NCBI RefSeq assembly: GCF_943913055.1
Contig: NZ_CALTWS010000123.1
Coordinates: 1-8,261, forward strand
Origin: an uncultured Brevundimonas sp.
GTDB taxonomy: Bacteria; Pseudomonadota; Alphaproteobacteria; Caulobacterales; Caulobacteraceae
Length of the DNA stretch: 8,261 bases
Direction of reading: 5' to 3'
The position numbers and the translations under genes are program-made. Numbering within the stretch: the first letter of the stretch is position 1; every line of letters begins with the position of its first letter. Below the pieces are notes generated by a model, which was given only the letters and a program-made list of their open reading frames with translations, was not told the origin of the DNA and searched no databases. Shown here one piece after another: positions 1-6,242 of this stretch.

Positions 1-392
1 GCCAGCGCCTGCGCCAGCCAGGCCAGATCAACCACACCATTCGCATCGACCGGAAGCACCTCGACCGGCGCGCCAGACATATCCGCCGCCTCGGCCACGC
101 AGGGATGTTCCGTCGCCCCGACGATCAGCCGCTCGCAGCCTGCGGCCAGGGCGCTGACGATCGCCTGTGCGTTCGATTCGGTCCCGCCGGACGAAAAGAC
201 CACCGCTGTCGGATCGGCCCCGACCAGATCCGCCACCTGCGCCCGCGCTGTCTCCACCCGCGCCCGCGCCCGGCGCCCCGCCGTATGCACCGCCGAGGGA
301 TTGCCGTTGTCCGCCAGAGCCTTGACCATGATCTCCTGAACTTCAGGACGAACCAGGCCGGAGGCGTTGTAATCCAGATAGACGGAGTTCAT
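1..392 (-). CDS. Cysteine desulfurase (NifS/IscS-like), 3' part cut by window edge
   Basis: A PLP-dependent class V aminotransferase-fold enzyme that would take sulfur from cysteine for Fe-S cluster assembly in the cytosol. The first 130 codons are visible and the protein continues past the left edge. Visible signatures are the N-terminal LDYNAS segment (residues 6-11, family form usually LDxNATT), NPSAVHTAGR near residues 31-40, the cofactor-pocket motif GGTESN at 69-74 and TEHPCV at 94-99. The PLP lysine and the catalytic cysteine loop lie outside the window, so activity cannot be judged. Its ATG (390-392) overlaps the TGA of the upstream Rrf2 gene as ATGA, which implies one operon and probably coupled translation. 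An IscR-like regulator directly upstream supports a role in Fe-S biogenesis. Whether it is IscS-, NifS- or SufS-type cannot be settled from this part. The second and third residues of the usual NATT motif are Ser-Gly here, a mild oddity. Confidence 0.9.
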   Translation of the reverse strand, partial: MNSVYLDYNASGLVRPEVQEIMVKALADNGNPSAVHTAGRRARARVETARAQVADLVGADPTAVVFSSGGTESNAQAIVSALAAGCERLIVGATEHPCVAEAADMSGAPVEVLPVDANGVVDLAWLAQAL

Positions 393-865
393 GCGGCCAC
401 CCCAATCTCATCTGCCGTCGCCCGACGCCGCGCGCCGGTGCGGTTCATCACCACGTCTTCCAGCGACACCCCGGCCAGATAGCGATGGATCTCGTCGCCC
501 AGATCCTCCCACAGATTGTGGGTGATGCAGCGCTCGCCCGCCATCATGCAGCCCTTGGGCGAGGAATGGCCGACGCAACGCGTGGCGCGAATGGGCTCAT
601 CGACGGCCAGAACGATTTCAGCCACGACCGTCTCATGCGCCCCCTTGGCCAGACGATAGCCGCCCCCCGGGCCGCGCACGCTGCGAACCAGCCCACCTTT
701 TCTAAGACGCGCGAACAGCTGCTCTAGATAACTCAATGAAATTTCTTGGCGCATAGCGATTTCGGCGAGAGAGACTGCCCGGTCGCGGCCGTCGTCGGTC
801 CGGCCGTTCTTGGCCAGATCCGCCATCGCCATGACGGCATATCGTCCCTTGGTCGACAGTCGCAT
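389..865 (-). CDS. iscR: Rrf2-family transcriptional regulator, IscR-like [2Fe-2S] sensor
   Basis: A 158-residue winged-helix regulator. It opens MRLSTKGRYAVMAM, the classic IscR start, followed by the helix-turn-helix region (about 30-60, SLAEIAMRQEISLSYLEQLF) and the wing (GLVRSVRGPGGGYRLAK, 58-74). Cluster ligands are visible as C97, C106, C113 and H116 (C-ITH), corresponding to E. coli C92, C98, C104 and H107. The spacing here is C-x8-C-x6-C rather than C-x5-C-x5-C. Its known role is sensing Fe-S status and controlling Fe-S assembly genes. It lies directly upstream of a cysteine desulfurase with a 4-bp overlap. An in-frame ATG at 890-892 would add nine residues (MRAIFSGCP) and has AGGA eight bases upstream. 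I chose 865 because the family N-terminus begins there, but the ribosome-binding evidence slightly favours 892. The name iscR is by family resemblance; another Rrf2 member of the same type is possible. Confidence 0.88.
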   Translation of the reverse strand: MRLSTKGRYAVMAMADLAKNGRTDDGRDRAVSLAEIAMRQEISLSYLEQLFARLRKGGLVRSVRGPGGGYRLAKGAHETVVAEIVLAVDEPIRATRCVGHSSPKGCMMAGERCITHNLWEDLGDEIHRYLAGVSLEDVVMNRTGARRRATADEIGVAA

Positions 866-947
866 CGGACACCCGCTAAAAATCGCACGCATTCTCGGGG
901 TCCTGTGCTAGAACCCGCGCCTTCACGAAAGCGGCTGCGTGCCATGC

Positions 948-962
948 GGACTTAGAAAGTCC
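948..962. promoter_or_regulatory. Perfect palindrome, candidate IscR operator
   Basis: GGACTT-AGA-AAGTCC is a perfect 6-bp inverted repeat with a 3-base centre. Its core GACT-N5-AGTC has the same half-sites and spacing as the core of the E. coli IscR type 1 site (GACTRWWWYAGTC). The outer flanks of that consensus are not matched. It sits on the -10 region of the predicted promoter of the iscR-like gene, the position expected for autorepression. The assignment as an IscR site is inference. Confidence 0.4.
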
Positions 963-977
963 TACTGCATCGGTCAA
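949..977 (-). promoter_or_regulatory. Predicted promoter of the iscR-like/cysteine desulfurase operon
   Basis: Read on the minus strand, TTGACCG (971-977) is followed after 14 bases by TCTAAGTC (949-956). I recall the Caulobacter housekeeping promoter as TTGaCgS-N10-14-GCTANAWC; this matches 6 of 7 and 6 of 8 positions with allowed spacing. Transcription would begin around 940-943, about 50 bases before the ATG at 892 and about 75 before the preferred ATG at 865. It is a by-eye consensus match with no experimental support. Confidence 0.45.
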
Positions 978-1027
978 GTATTACGCACCTGCGAAACGAC
1001 AGTTGAATACGGGAATCCGCTCCGCCC

Positions 1028-1678
1028 ATGCCTGAAGTCATCCTGCCCGGCGCCTCTGGCCGCATCGAAGGTCGCTATTCCCCGGGCAAACGCCCCAATG
1101 CCCCGATCGCCCTGATCCTGCACCCCCATCCCAAGGCGGGCGGGCATATGAACAACCCGGTGGCGGTGACCCTGTACCAGCTGTTCGTGAAGCGTGGCTT
1201 CGCCACTCTGCGCTACAACAGCCGGGGCGTCGGCAAGTCGCAGGGTGAGTTCGACAGCGGCATCGGCGAACTGGCCGATGCGGCCACGGCGCTGGACTGG
1301 CTTCAGGCCAACAACCCCGCCGCCACCCAGACCTGGGTCGCCGGCTATCAGTTCGGGGCCTATATCGGCATGCAGCTCTTGATGCGCCGGCCCGAGACGG
1401 ACGGCTTCATCTCGGTGTCGCCGCCCTCCAACATGTACGATTTCAGCTTCCTGGCCCCCTGCCCGGCCTCGGGCCTGTTCCTGCACGGCACCAATGACAC
1501 CGTCGTCCCGCCGATCGAGGTCGAGCGCGTCGTCAACAAGCTGCGCACCCAGAAGGGCATCGTCATCGACTATGAGCTGGAAGAAGGCGCCAGCCACTTC
1601 TGGCAGGACCACGTCGACGCCGTGGACCGGCGCGTCGGGGCGTATCTCGACAAGCGGCTGGCCGAAAAGCCCGCCTGA
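1028..1678 (+). CDS. Alpha/beta hydrolase, COG2945-like, with Gln in place of the nucleophile Ser
   Basis: A 216-residue alpha/beta-hydrolase-fold protein resembling the alphaproteobacterial family of Agrobacterium Atu1826. Landmarks are the HPHPKAGG loop (32-39, oxyanion-hole side), the RYNSRGVGKSQG strand and loop (62-73), the nucleophile elbow at 106-110, MQLLMRRPE (115-123), YDFSFLAPCP (137-146), the acid region HGTNDTVVPP (153-162, D157) and the catalytic-His region GASHFW (187-192, H190). The elbow reads G-Y-Q-F-G (codon CAG, 1349-1351), where the expected pattern is G-x-S-x-G, so the usual serine nucleophile is missing while Asp and His remain. It may be non-hydrolytic, use another mechanism, or belong to a lineage in which this is normal. 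No signal peptide is visible, so it is probably cytosolic. It is transcribed divergently from the iscR-like operon, and its stop is only 3 bp from the convergent EamA gene. No clear Shine-Dalgarno sequence precedes the ATG. The substrate is unknown. Confidence 0.85.
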   Translation: MPEVILPGASGRIEGRYSPGKRPNAPIALILHPHPKAGGHMNNPVAVTLYQLFVKRGFATLRYNSRGVGKSQGEFDSGIGELADAATALDWLQANNPAATQTWVAGYQFGAYIGMQLLMRRPETDGFISVSPPSNMYDFSFLAPCPASGLFLHGTNDTVVPPIEVERVVNKLRTQKGIVIDYELEEGASHFWQDHVDAVDRRVGAYLDKRLAEKPA

Positions 1679-1681
1679 CGC

Positions 1682-2629
1682 CTAGCGGTCGCCGTCCACT
1701 ATGACCTCGGTCGTCTGACGGTGCGCCCGCAGGCACCAGACGACGCTGACGACCATCATCGTCATGGCGACGATCTCGACGACGGTCGGCCCCCGACCCT
1801 CCCACAGGTAGCCGTACAGGAAGGCGAACAGCGTCTCGAACACGATCAGCTGGCCCAACAGCGACAGCGGCAACAGGCGGCTGGCCTGGTTCCAGAAGGC
1901 GTTGCCGACGATGGAGGCCAGGATGGCGACCCCCACGCTGACACCCGCCAGCCGCGCCCACTGATCCGATGACGCCCCGGCCGATCCGATCAAGGCCGGG
2001 ACCGCCAGCAGCAGGGCAAAGCCGCCGGTGACCACCCCCGTCAGCAAAGACCAGTCGTGCGCCCCCACCTGCGGCAATCGCGCCATCCAGCGGCTGTTGC
2101 CGATCGCATAGGCTGACCAGCCGATCAGCGCCGCAAAGCCGCACGCCAGGCCGATCAGGACCGAGGCCGTATCGCGCTGGCTGGCTTCGCGCGTCACGCT
2201 TTCCCAGCCGATCAGCCCCACGGCCAACGCCGCTAGGACTATAGGGGGCAACACCCGCCTCAGCGGGGGCGCATCCGCGTCACGCAGCCCCCAGACCGCC
2301 ACCGCGACCGGCACCATCCCGACCAACAGGGCCGAGGCCGCGATCCCGGCGAAATGCACGCTGACCACCAGAAATAGATAGTAGATGATGTTCCCCGCCA
2401 GGCTCAGCCATGCCAGCGCCAGCCAGGCCTTTCGATCCAGCAGCGCCGTCACCCGCGACCATCTGGGGGCCAGCAGGGCTGCGGCGATCAGACCGTAAGC
2501 CAGATACCGCCCCGTGCTCATCAACAAGGGCGAGGCATCGGGCGCGATCTTCGGCGCGAGAAGCACCAGACCCCACAGGGCTCCGGCCCCCATACCGCTG
2601 AGGACGCCGATCAGGCGGTCGCGTTGCAC
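1682..2629 (-). CDS. EamA/DMT-superfamily transporter
   Basis: A 315-residue very hydrophobic protein with about ten membrane segments, roughly at residues 6-26, 36-54, 69-90, 92-113, 126-142, 156-176, 192-214, 226-244, 252-274 and 283-300. This matches the two five-helix EamA repeats of drug/metabolite transporters. The N-terminal segment GMGAGALWGLVLLAPKI is typical of the group. DMT proteins move small metabolites such as amino acids, sugars or nucleotide precursors across the inner membrane; the substrate cannot be read from the sequence. The start is a GTG at 2627-2629, only 2 bp after the TGA of the NamZ-like gene and without a clear ribosome site, so translation is probably coupled. 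The next in-frame ATG would be residue 13 and would cut into the first helix. As third gene of the DOMON/NamZ operon it may handle a cell-wall-derived sugar or peptide, which is inference. The C-terminal tail is short and polar. Confidence 0.88.
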   Translation of the reverse strand: MQRDRLIGVLSGMGAGALWGLVLLAPKIAPDASPLLMSTGRYLAYGLIAAALLAPRWSRVTALLDRKAWLALAWLSLAGNIIYYLFLVVSVHFAGIAASALLVGMVPVAVAVWGLRDADAPPLRRVLPPIVLAALAVGLIGWESVTREASQRDTASVLIGLACGFAALIGWSAYAIGNSRWMARLPQVGAHDWSLLTGVVTGGFALLLAVPALIGSAGASSDQWARLAGVSVGVAILASIVGNAFWNQASRLLPLSLLGQLIVFETLFAFLYGYLWEGRGPTVVEIVAMTMMVVSVVWCLRAHRQTTEVIVDGDR

Positions 2630-2631
2630 CG

Positions 2632-3834
2632 TCAGTACAGCAGATGCGGGCGGCGTATCTCCTGCCAGGTCCGCTCGTCAGGTCGGGCGGCAGCATCCAG
2701 ATCGTCCGGCACCGACGCCGGATCGTCGACCCATTCGCGCAGACCCGGGCCGCCGTTGATCACGTCGATAGGCAGTTTGCCGAACGCATACTCATACGGA
2801 AAATCCCGCCACAGATCGTAGTCGGGATAGAGCCGCCGGATGGCCTTTAAGCCCAGGGCCTGCACCCGCCACGGCCTGAAGGCCTGATGATCATAGGCCG
2901 GATCATCGACGTGGATCTGGACCCCTGAGCACAGCTTGCCGACGTGTTTGTGAAACGTCGGCTCGAACCACATGTCTCGCAGCACGCAGCCCTTCAGCCA
3001 TTGCGGCGCGAAGGCGCGCATCTCGACGATGACGGCGCGGGCGTCGATGTCCGGAGCGCCGAACAGCTCCAGCGGACGGGTCGTGCCGCGCCCCTCCGAC
3101 AGCGTCGTCCCCTCCAGCATGACGGTGCCGGCATAGGCGCGGGCCATCGAAACATTGGGCGCATTCGGGCTGGGGTTGATCCAGCTACGCTGGTGCAGCG
3201 GCCACCCATAACCAGGGGCCTCGTCGGGTCTCCAGCCCTGCATCTCGATGACGCGATAGACCACGTCCAGCTTGAAGTGATCGATGAACCAGTGGCCCAT
3301 TTCACCCAGGGTCATGCCGTGACGCATCGGCATGGGCCCGGCCCCGACGAAACTCTCCCAACCAGGTTGCAACAGCGTGCCCTCGATGGGTCGCCCGACC
3401 GGATTGGGCCGGTCCAGCACCCAGACCTCCTTGCCGTGCTCGGCCGCCGCCTCCAACATGTAGAGCAGGGTCGTCACGAAGGTATAGATGCGGCACCCGA
3501 CGTCCTGCAGGTCAATCAGGATGACATCGAAGGTGCTCATCATCTGGCCCGTCGGCCGACGCACCTCGCCGTACAGGCTGAAGACGGGGATGCCGTGCAC
3601 GGGATCGGTCTCGTCCGGCGTCTCCATCATATTGTCCTGCAGGTCGCCCTTCATCCCGTGCTGCGGCCCGAAGGCGGCGGTCAGACGGATGTCCGGGCAG
3701 GCCATCAGGGCATCTATCGAATGGGTCAGGTCGGCCGTCACCGACGCCGGATGCGCCACCAGGGCCACGCGACGCCCCTTCAGCGCGGCCAGCAGTTCTG
3801 GCTCGGACAGCAGACGATCGATGCCGAATTTCAT
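2632..3834 (-). CDS. DUF1343 / NamZ-like putative exo-beta-N-acetylmuramidase
   Basis: A 400-residue DUF1343 (GH171-type) protein. NamZ enzymes of this family, from Bacillus subtilis (YbbC) and Tannerella forsythia, release MurNAc from the non-reducing end of peptidoglycan fragments. Family signatures in order: RVALVAHPASVT (22-33), FGPQHGMKGDLQDN (55-68), LIDLQDVGCRIYTF (106-119), DRPNPVGR (141-148), RHGMTLGEMG (171-180), INPSPNAPN (219-227), EGTTLSEGRGTTRP (241-254), and the C-terminal domain from about 270. In the Bacillus-type proteins I remember PEHG where PQHG stands here (Q58), so an acidic residue is lost or a different subfamily is present. The N-terminus (MKFGIDRLLSEPEL) is not a signal peptide, so the protein looks cytosolic, unlike the secreted Bacillus enzyme. 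Its ATG overlaps the upstream DOMON stop as ATGA; GGAA lies 5 bases upstream. A role in peptidoglycan recycling is likely but unproven. Confidence 0.87.
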   Translation of the reverse strand: MKFGIDRLLSEPELLAALKGRRVALVAHPASVTADLTHSIDALMACPDIRLTAAFGPQHGMKGDLQDNMMETPDETDPVHGIPVFSLYGEVRRPTGQMMSTFDVILIDLQDVGCRIYTFVTTLLYMLEAAAEHGKEVWVLDRPNPVGRPIEGTLLQPGWESFVGAGPMPMRHGMTLGEMGHWFIDHFKLDVVYRVIEMQGWRPDEAPGYGWPLHQRSWINPSPNAPNVSMARAYAGTVMLEGTTLSEGRGTTRPLELFGAPDIDARAVIVEMRAFAPQWLKGCVLRDMWFEPTFHKHVGKLCSGVQIHVDDPAYDHQAFRPWRVQALGLKAIRRLYPDYDLWRDFPYEYAFGKLPIDVINGGPGLREWVDDPASVPDDLDAAARPDERTWQEIRRPHLLY

Positions 3835-4367
3835 GGCAGTTCCAGATTGAAAGAGTCGGGATGATGGAAATCGGGCTTATCGGACGGATGAGCCAGCGCC
3901 CAGAAGGAGATGGTGCCGTCCTTGGACTCGACGACAGCCGATAAGCCTAAATGGGATGCGTCAGGCGGAAGCCGGACCGCGCCTTCCAGTGCCACCCTAT
4001 CGGCGGCAGCATCCAGGCCAGCGACGACTACGGCTTCCAACGCGTTCGCCATGCCCTGCCGATAGCCGTCAAATCGATAGCTCGCCCATCGGCCCGAAGG
4101 CGAGAGGTTGAACTCGTGATAGCCGTTCGGCGTTTTCGCGAAAGCCTCGAAACAGGTCGTCGTCCACAGTTTGTCCATGCGTCCCGGCACGACAGGTGAA
4201 GGCCATTTGATCGCCTCCACATCGCCATAGACGACATAGCGAAGCCACAGGCTGCCACCCCGCCGCGCGAAGAGAACAGTCACATCAAAAGCTGGGCCGC
4301 CGACGGTGCTCGGATGCGGCAACAAGACCGCCGCCTTCACATCCTCGTTGCCGGTTCGCGCTTCCAT
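3831..4367 (-). CDS. DOMON-like domain protein (DOMON_murB_like type)
   Basis: A 178-residue protein of the DOMON-like beta-sandwich type listed in domain databases as DOMON_murB_like. Recognisable blocks are DKLWTTTCFEAF (65-76), a stretch at 83-106 containing YHEFNLSPSGRWA and then YRQGM, and the C-terminal ALAHPSDKPDFHHPDSF (157-173). DOMON domains bind ligands such as haem or sugars; no catalytic role is established for this group. There is no signal peptide or membrane segment, so it is probably cytosolic. It is the first gene of a three-gene operon, overlapping the NamZ-like gene by 4 bp, which suggests a sugar- or muropeptide-binding partner (inference). The start is uncertain: the ATG at 4365-4367 has no close Shine-Dalgarno sequence (an AGGAGG lies about 20 bases upstream). 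A GTG at codon 10 is an alternative, since the conserved part begins after about residue 12. It is divergent from tyrS across 50 bp. Confidence 0.8.
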   Translation of the reverse strand: MEARTGNEDVKAAVLLPHPSTVGGPAFDVTVLFARRGGSLWLRYVVYGDVEAIKWPSPVVPGRMDKLWTTTCFEAFAKTPNGYHEFNLSPSGRWASYRFDGYRQGMANALEAVVVAGLDAAADRVALEGAVRLPPDASHLGLSAVVESKDGTISFWALAHPSDKPDFHHPDSFNLELP

Positions 4368-4417
4368 GACGCCGTGCTACACGCCCCCTCCTCTCCAAGC
4401 CAAGACTTGATGTTGCC

Positions 4418-5674
4418 ATGACCGATACCGCCTTCCAGTCCGACTTCCTCAAGACCATGCAGGCGCGGGGCTATATCCATCAGATCACCCATCCGGCGGA
4501 GCTGGATGCGGCGGCCAAGGCGGGCGTCGTCACCGGCTACATCGGCTTCGACGCCACCGCGCCGTCGCTGCATGTCGGCCATCTGATCCAGATCATGCTG
4601 CTGCGCCGGCTGCAGCAGGCGGGGCACAAGCCGATCGTCTTGATGGGCGGCGGCACGACTAAGGTCGGTGATCCCTCCTTCAAGGACACCCAGCGCCCCC
4701 TGCTGACGCAAGCGCGGATTGCCGAGAACATTGCCGGCATCAAGGGCGTGTTTGAGAAATTCCTGACCTTCGGCGACGGCCCCACCGACGCCGTCATGCT
4801 CGACAACGACGAGTGGCTTTCGCAACTAGGCTACCTCGAATTCCTGCGCGACTACGGCACCCATTTCACCGTCAACCGCATGCTCAGCTTCGACTCGGTC
4901 AAGCTGCGGCTGGAGCGGGAACAGCCGCTGACCTTCCTCGAGTTCAACTACATGCTGATGCAGGCCACCGACTTCCTGGAGCTGAACCGCCGCTATGGCT
5001 GCACGCTCCAGATGGGCGGGTCGGACCAGTGGGGCAATATCGTCAACGGTGTCGAACTGACCCGCCGCGTGGACCAGAAGGCCGCCTTCGGCCTGACCAC
5101 GCCGCTACTGGCCACCGCCTCGGGCCAGAAGATGGGCAAGACCGTCGGCGGTGCCGTCTGGCTGAACGCCGATGCGCTGTCGCCATACGATTACTGGCAA
5201 TACTGGCGCAACACCGAGGACGGTGACGTGGGCCGCTTCATGCGCCTGTTCACCGACCTGTCGGACGCCGAGATCGCGGCCTACGAAGCGCTGGAAGGCG
5301 CGGCGATCAACGACGCCAAGAAGGCCCTGGCCGACGCCACCACCACCATGCTCCACGGCGCTGACGAAGCCGCCAAGGCCCGCGCCGCCGCCGAGGCGGC
5401 CTTCGAACAGGGCACTCTGTCCGCCGACCTGCCCACGGTCGAGATCCCCTCGACCGAGGTCGTCGGCGCCATGATAGCCGCCGTCGCCACCCGCGCCGGC
5501 CTGACCGCCTCCAATGGCGAGGCTCGCCGCCTGGCCCAGGGCGGCGGTCTGCGACTGAATGACGAGGCGATTTCGGATGGAGCCCGGCTTATCGAGTCGT
5601 CGGACATCAACGCTGACGGCGTCCTGAAACTGGCCGCCGGCAAGAAGAAGATCGTCCTCGTCCGCCCCGTCTGA
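4418..5674 (+). CDS. tyrS: Tyrosyl-tRNA synthetase
   Basis: A class I aminoacyl-tRNA synthetase of 418 residues, the usual bacterial TyrRS size, charging tRNA-Tyr in the cytosol. The catalytic Rossmann domain shows YIGFDATAPSLHVGH (41-55), whose HVGH is the HIGH signature, GGGTTKVGDPS (77-87), the tyrosine-specificity region with YMLMQATDFL (178-187) and GGSDQWGNI (200-208). KMGKT at 238-242 is the KMSKS loop in the form common in alphaproteobacteria. The anticodon-binding alpha domain follows, and an S4 RNA-binding domain occupies about 350-418 (NGEARRLAQGGGLRLND). All key motifs are intact. It is divergent from the DOMON/NamZ/EamA operon and 12 bp upstream of the peroxiredoxin gene, so the two are probably co-transcribed. 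The start has no evident Shine-Dalgarno sequence. A weak Caulobacter-like promoter (TTCGCGC at 4355-4361, GCTACACG at 4376-4383, 14-base spacer) would overlap the start of the DOMON gene. Confidence 0.98.
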   Translation: MTDTAFQSDFLKTMQARGYIHQITHPAELDAAAKAGVVTGYIGFDATAPSLHVGHLIQIMLLRRLQQAGHKPIVLMGGGTTKVGDPSFKDTQRPLLTQARIAENIAGIKGVFEKFLTFGDGPTDAVMLDNDEWLSQLGYLEFLRDYGTHFTVNRMLSFDSVKLRLEREQPLTFLEFNYMLMQATDFLELNRRYGCTLQMGGSDQWGNIVNGVELTRRVDQKAAFGLTTPLLATASGQKMGKTVGGAVWLNADALSPYDYWQYWRNTEDGDVGRFMRLFTDLSDAEIAAYEALEGAAINDAKKALADATTTMLHGADEAAKARAAAEAAFEQGTLSADLPTVEIPSTEVVGAMIAAVATRAGLTASNGEARRLAQGGGLRLNDEAISDGARLIESSDINADGVLKLAAGKKKIVLVRPV

Positions 5675-5686
5675 AGCGACAAACCC

Positions 5687-6154
5687 ATGACCAAGATCAC
5701 CGAAGGCACCCCGGCCCCCGCATTCGACCTGCCCACCGACGGCGACGCCAATGTCTCGCTGAACGGGCTGAAGGGCCGGACGGTCGTACTGTATTTCTAT
5801 CCCAAGGCCGATACGCCCGGCTGCACCAATGAAGGCAAGGACTTCACAGCCCTGGCGGCTGATTTCGCGGACGCCGGAGCGGTCGTCATCGGGGTATCGA
5901 AGGACCCGGTGAAGAAGCTGCAGAAGTTCAAGGCTAAATACGATCTCGACGTCGTGCTGGCCTCCGATGAGACGGCGGGCGTGACCGAAGCCTACGGCGT
6001 CTGGGTCGAGAAGAGCATGTACGGCAAGACCTATATGGGCATCGAACGCGCCACCTTCCTGATCGACAGCGAAGGCATCGTGCGCCGCGTCTGGCGCAAG
6101 GTCTCGGTCAAGGGTCATGCTGAAGAGGTTCTGGCCGCCGTCCGCGCGCTATAG
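5687..6154 (+). CDS. bcp: Thiol peroxidase of the Bcp/PrxQ family, single-cysteine form
   Basis: A 155-residue AhpC/TSA-type peroxiredoxin that would reduce hydrogen peroxide and organic hydroperoxides in the cytosol. The active site is YFYPKADTPGCTNEGKDF (37-53), with peroxidatic Cys46 and the conserved Pro/Thr around it; the catalytic Arg is probably R121 in ERATFLID. E. coli Bcp has a resolving Cys five residues after the peroxidatic one (C45/C50). Here that position is Lys51, and Cys46 is the only cysteine in the whole protein, so it must work by a 1-Cys mechanism with an outside thiol. The length is normal for the family. It starts 12 bp after the tyrS stop, with only a weak GAAG before it, so it is probably read through from tyrS. 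No OxyR-type site was recognised. Confidence 0.95.
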   Translation: MTKITEGTPAPAFDLPTDGDANVSLNGLKGRTVVLYFYPKADTPGCTNEGKDFTALAADFADAGAVVIGVSKDPVKKLQKFKAKYDLDVVLASDETAGVTEAYGVWVEKSMYGKTYMGIERATFLIDSEGIVRRVWRKVSVKGHAEEVLAAVRAL

Positions 6155-6182
6155 GTTCGACGAGCGTTGATCGGAACCAGTG

Positions 6183-6198
6183 CTTGCCACCCGGCAAG
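6183..6198. other. Hairpin in the 94-bp gap between bcp and the bactofilin gene
   Basis: CTTGCC-ACCC-GGCAAG is a perfect 6-bp stem with a 4-base loop, 29 bases after the bcp stop. A second small inverted repeat, AGGCC-TG-GGCCT, follows at 6197-6208. There is no T-run, so a classical intrinsic terminator is not supported. The stem may weakly separate bcp from the bactofilin transcript or protect the bcp 3' end. A TTGCCAC at 6184-6190 is a poor promoter match with no convincing -10 element. The rest of this gap shows nothing further. Confidence 0.35.
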
Positions 6199-6238
6199 GC
6201 CTGGGCCTAACTGCCGACGGGGCTTTTACACGACAGGC

Positions 6239-6242
6239 GGAG
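6239..6242 (+). promoter_or_regulatory. Ribosome-binding site that sets the bactofilin start
   Basis: GGAG lies 6 bases before the ATG at 6249. This, together with the family-typical N-terminus MFNKSKSDD, selects 6249 over the in-frame TTG-type or further-upstream start near 6180, which has no comparable signal. Confidence 0.65.

Noticed and set aside
1013..1017. GAATC, a CcrM-type GANTC site just before the hydrolase start
   Set aside because: A single 5-base match, also found by chance inside genes here (for example GATTC at 175-179); no promoter that it could control was identified.
974..1612. Open frame of 212 codons on the minus strand
   Set aside because: Antisense to the alpha/beta hydrolase, which has clear family motifs.
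2944..3864. Long open frame of 306 codons on the plus strand
   Set aside because: It lies wholly antisense to the NamZ-like gene, whose family motifs are clear. The translation is His/Gln/Arg-rich with no recognisable domain, as expected for an antisense frame in GC-rich DNA.
5105..6118. Open frame of 337 codons on the minus strand across tyrS and bcp
   Set aside because: Antisense to two well-conserved genes; the composition (Gly/Ala/Asp repeats) is a mirror of their codon use.
6183..6198. Hairpin after bcp as an intrinsic terminator
   Set aside because: The stem is only 6 bp and is not followed by a T-run, so it is listed as a plain hairpin.
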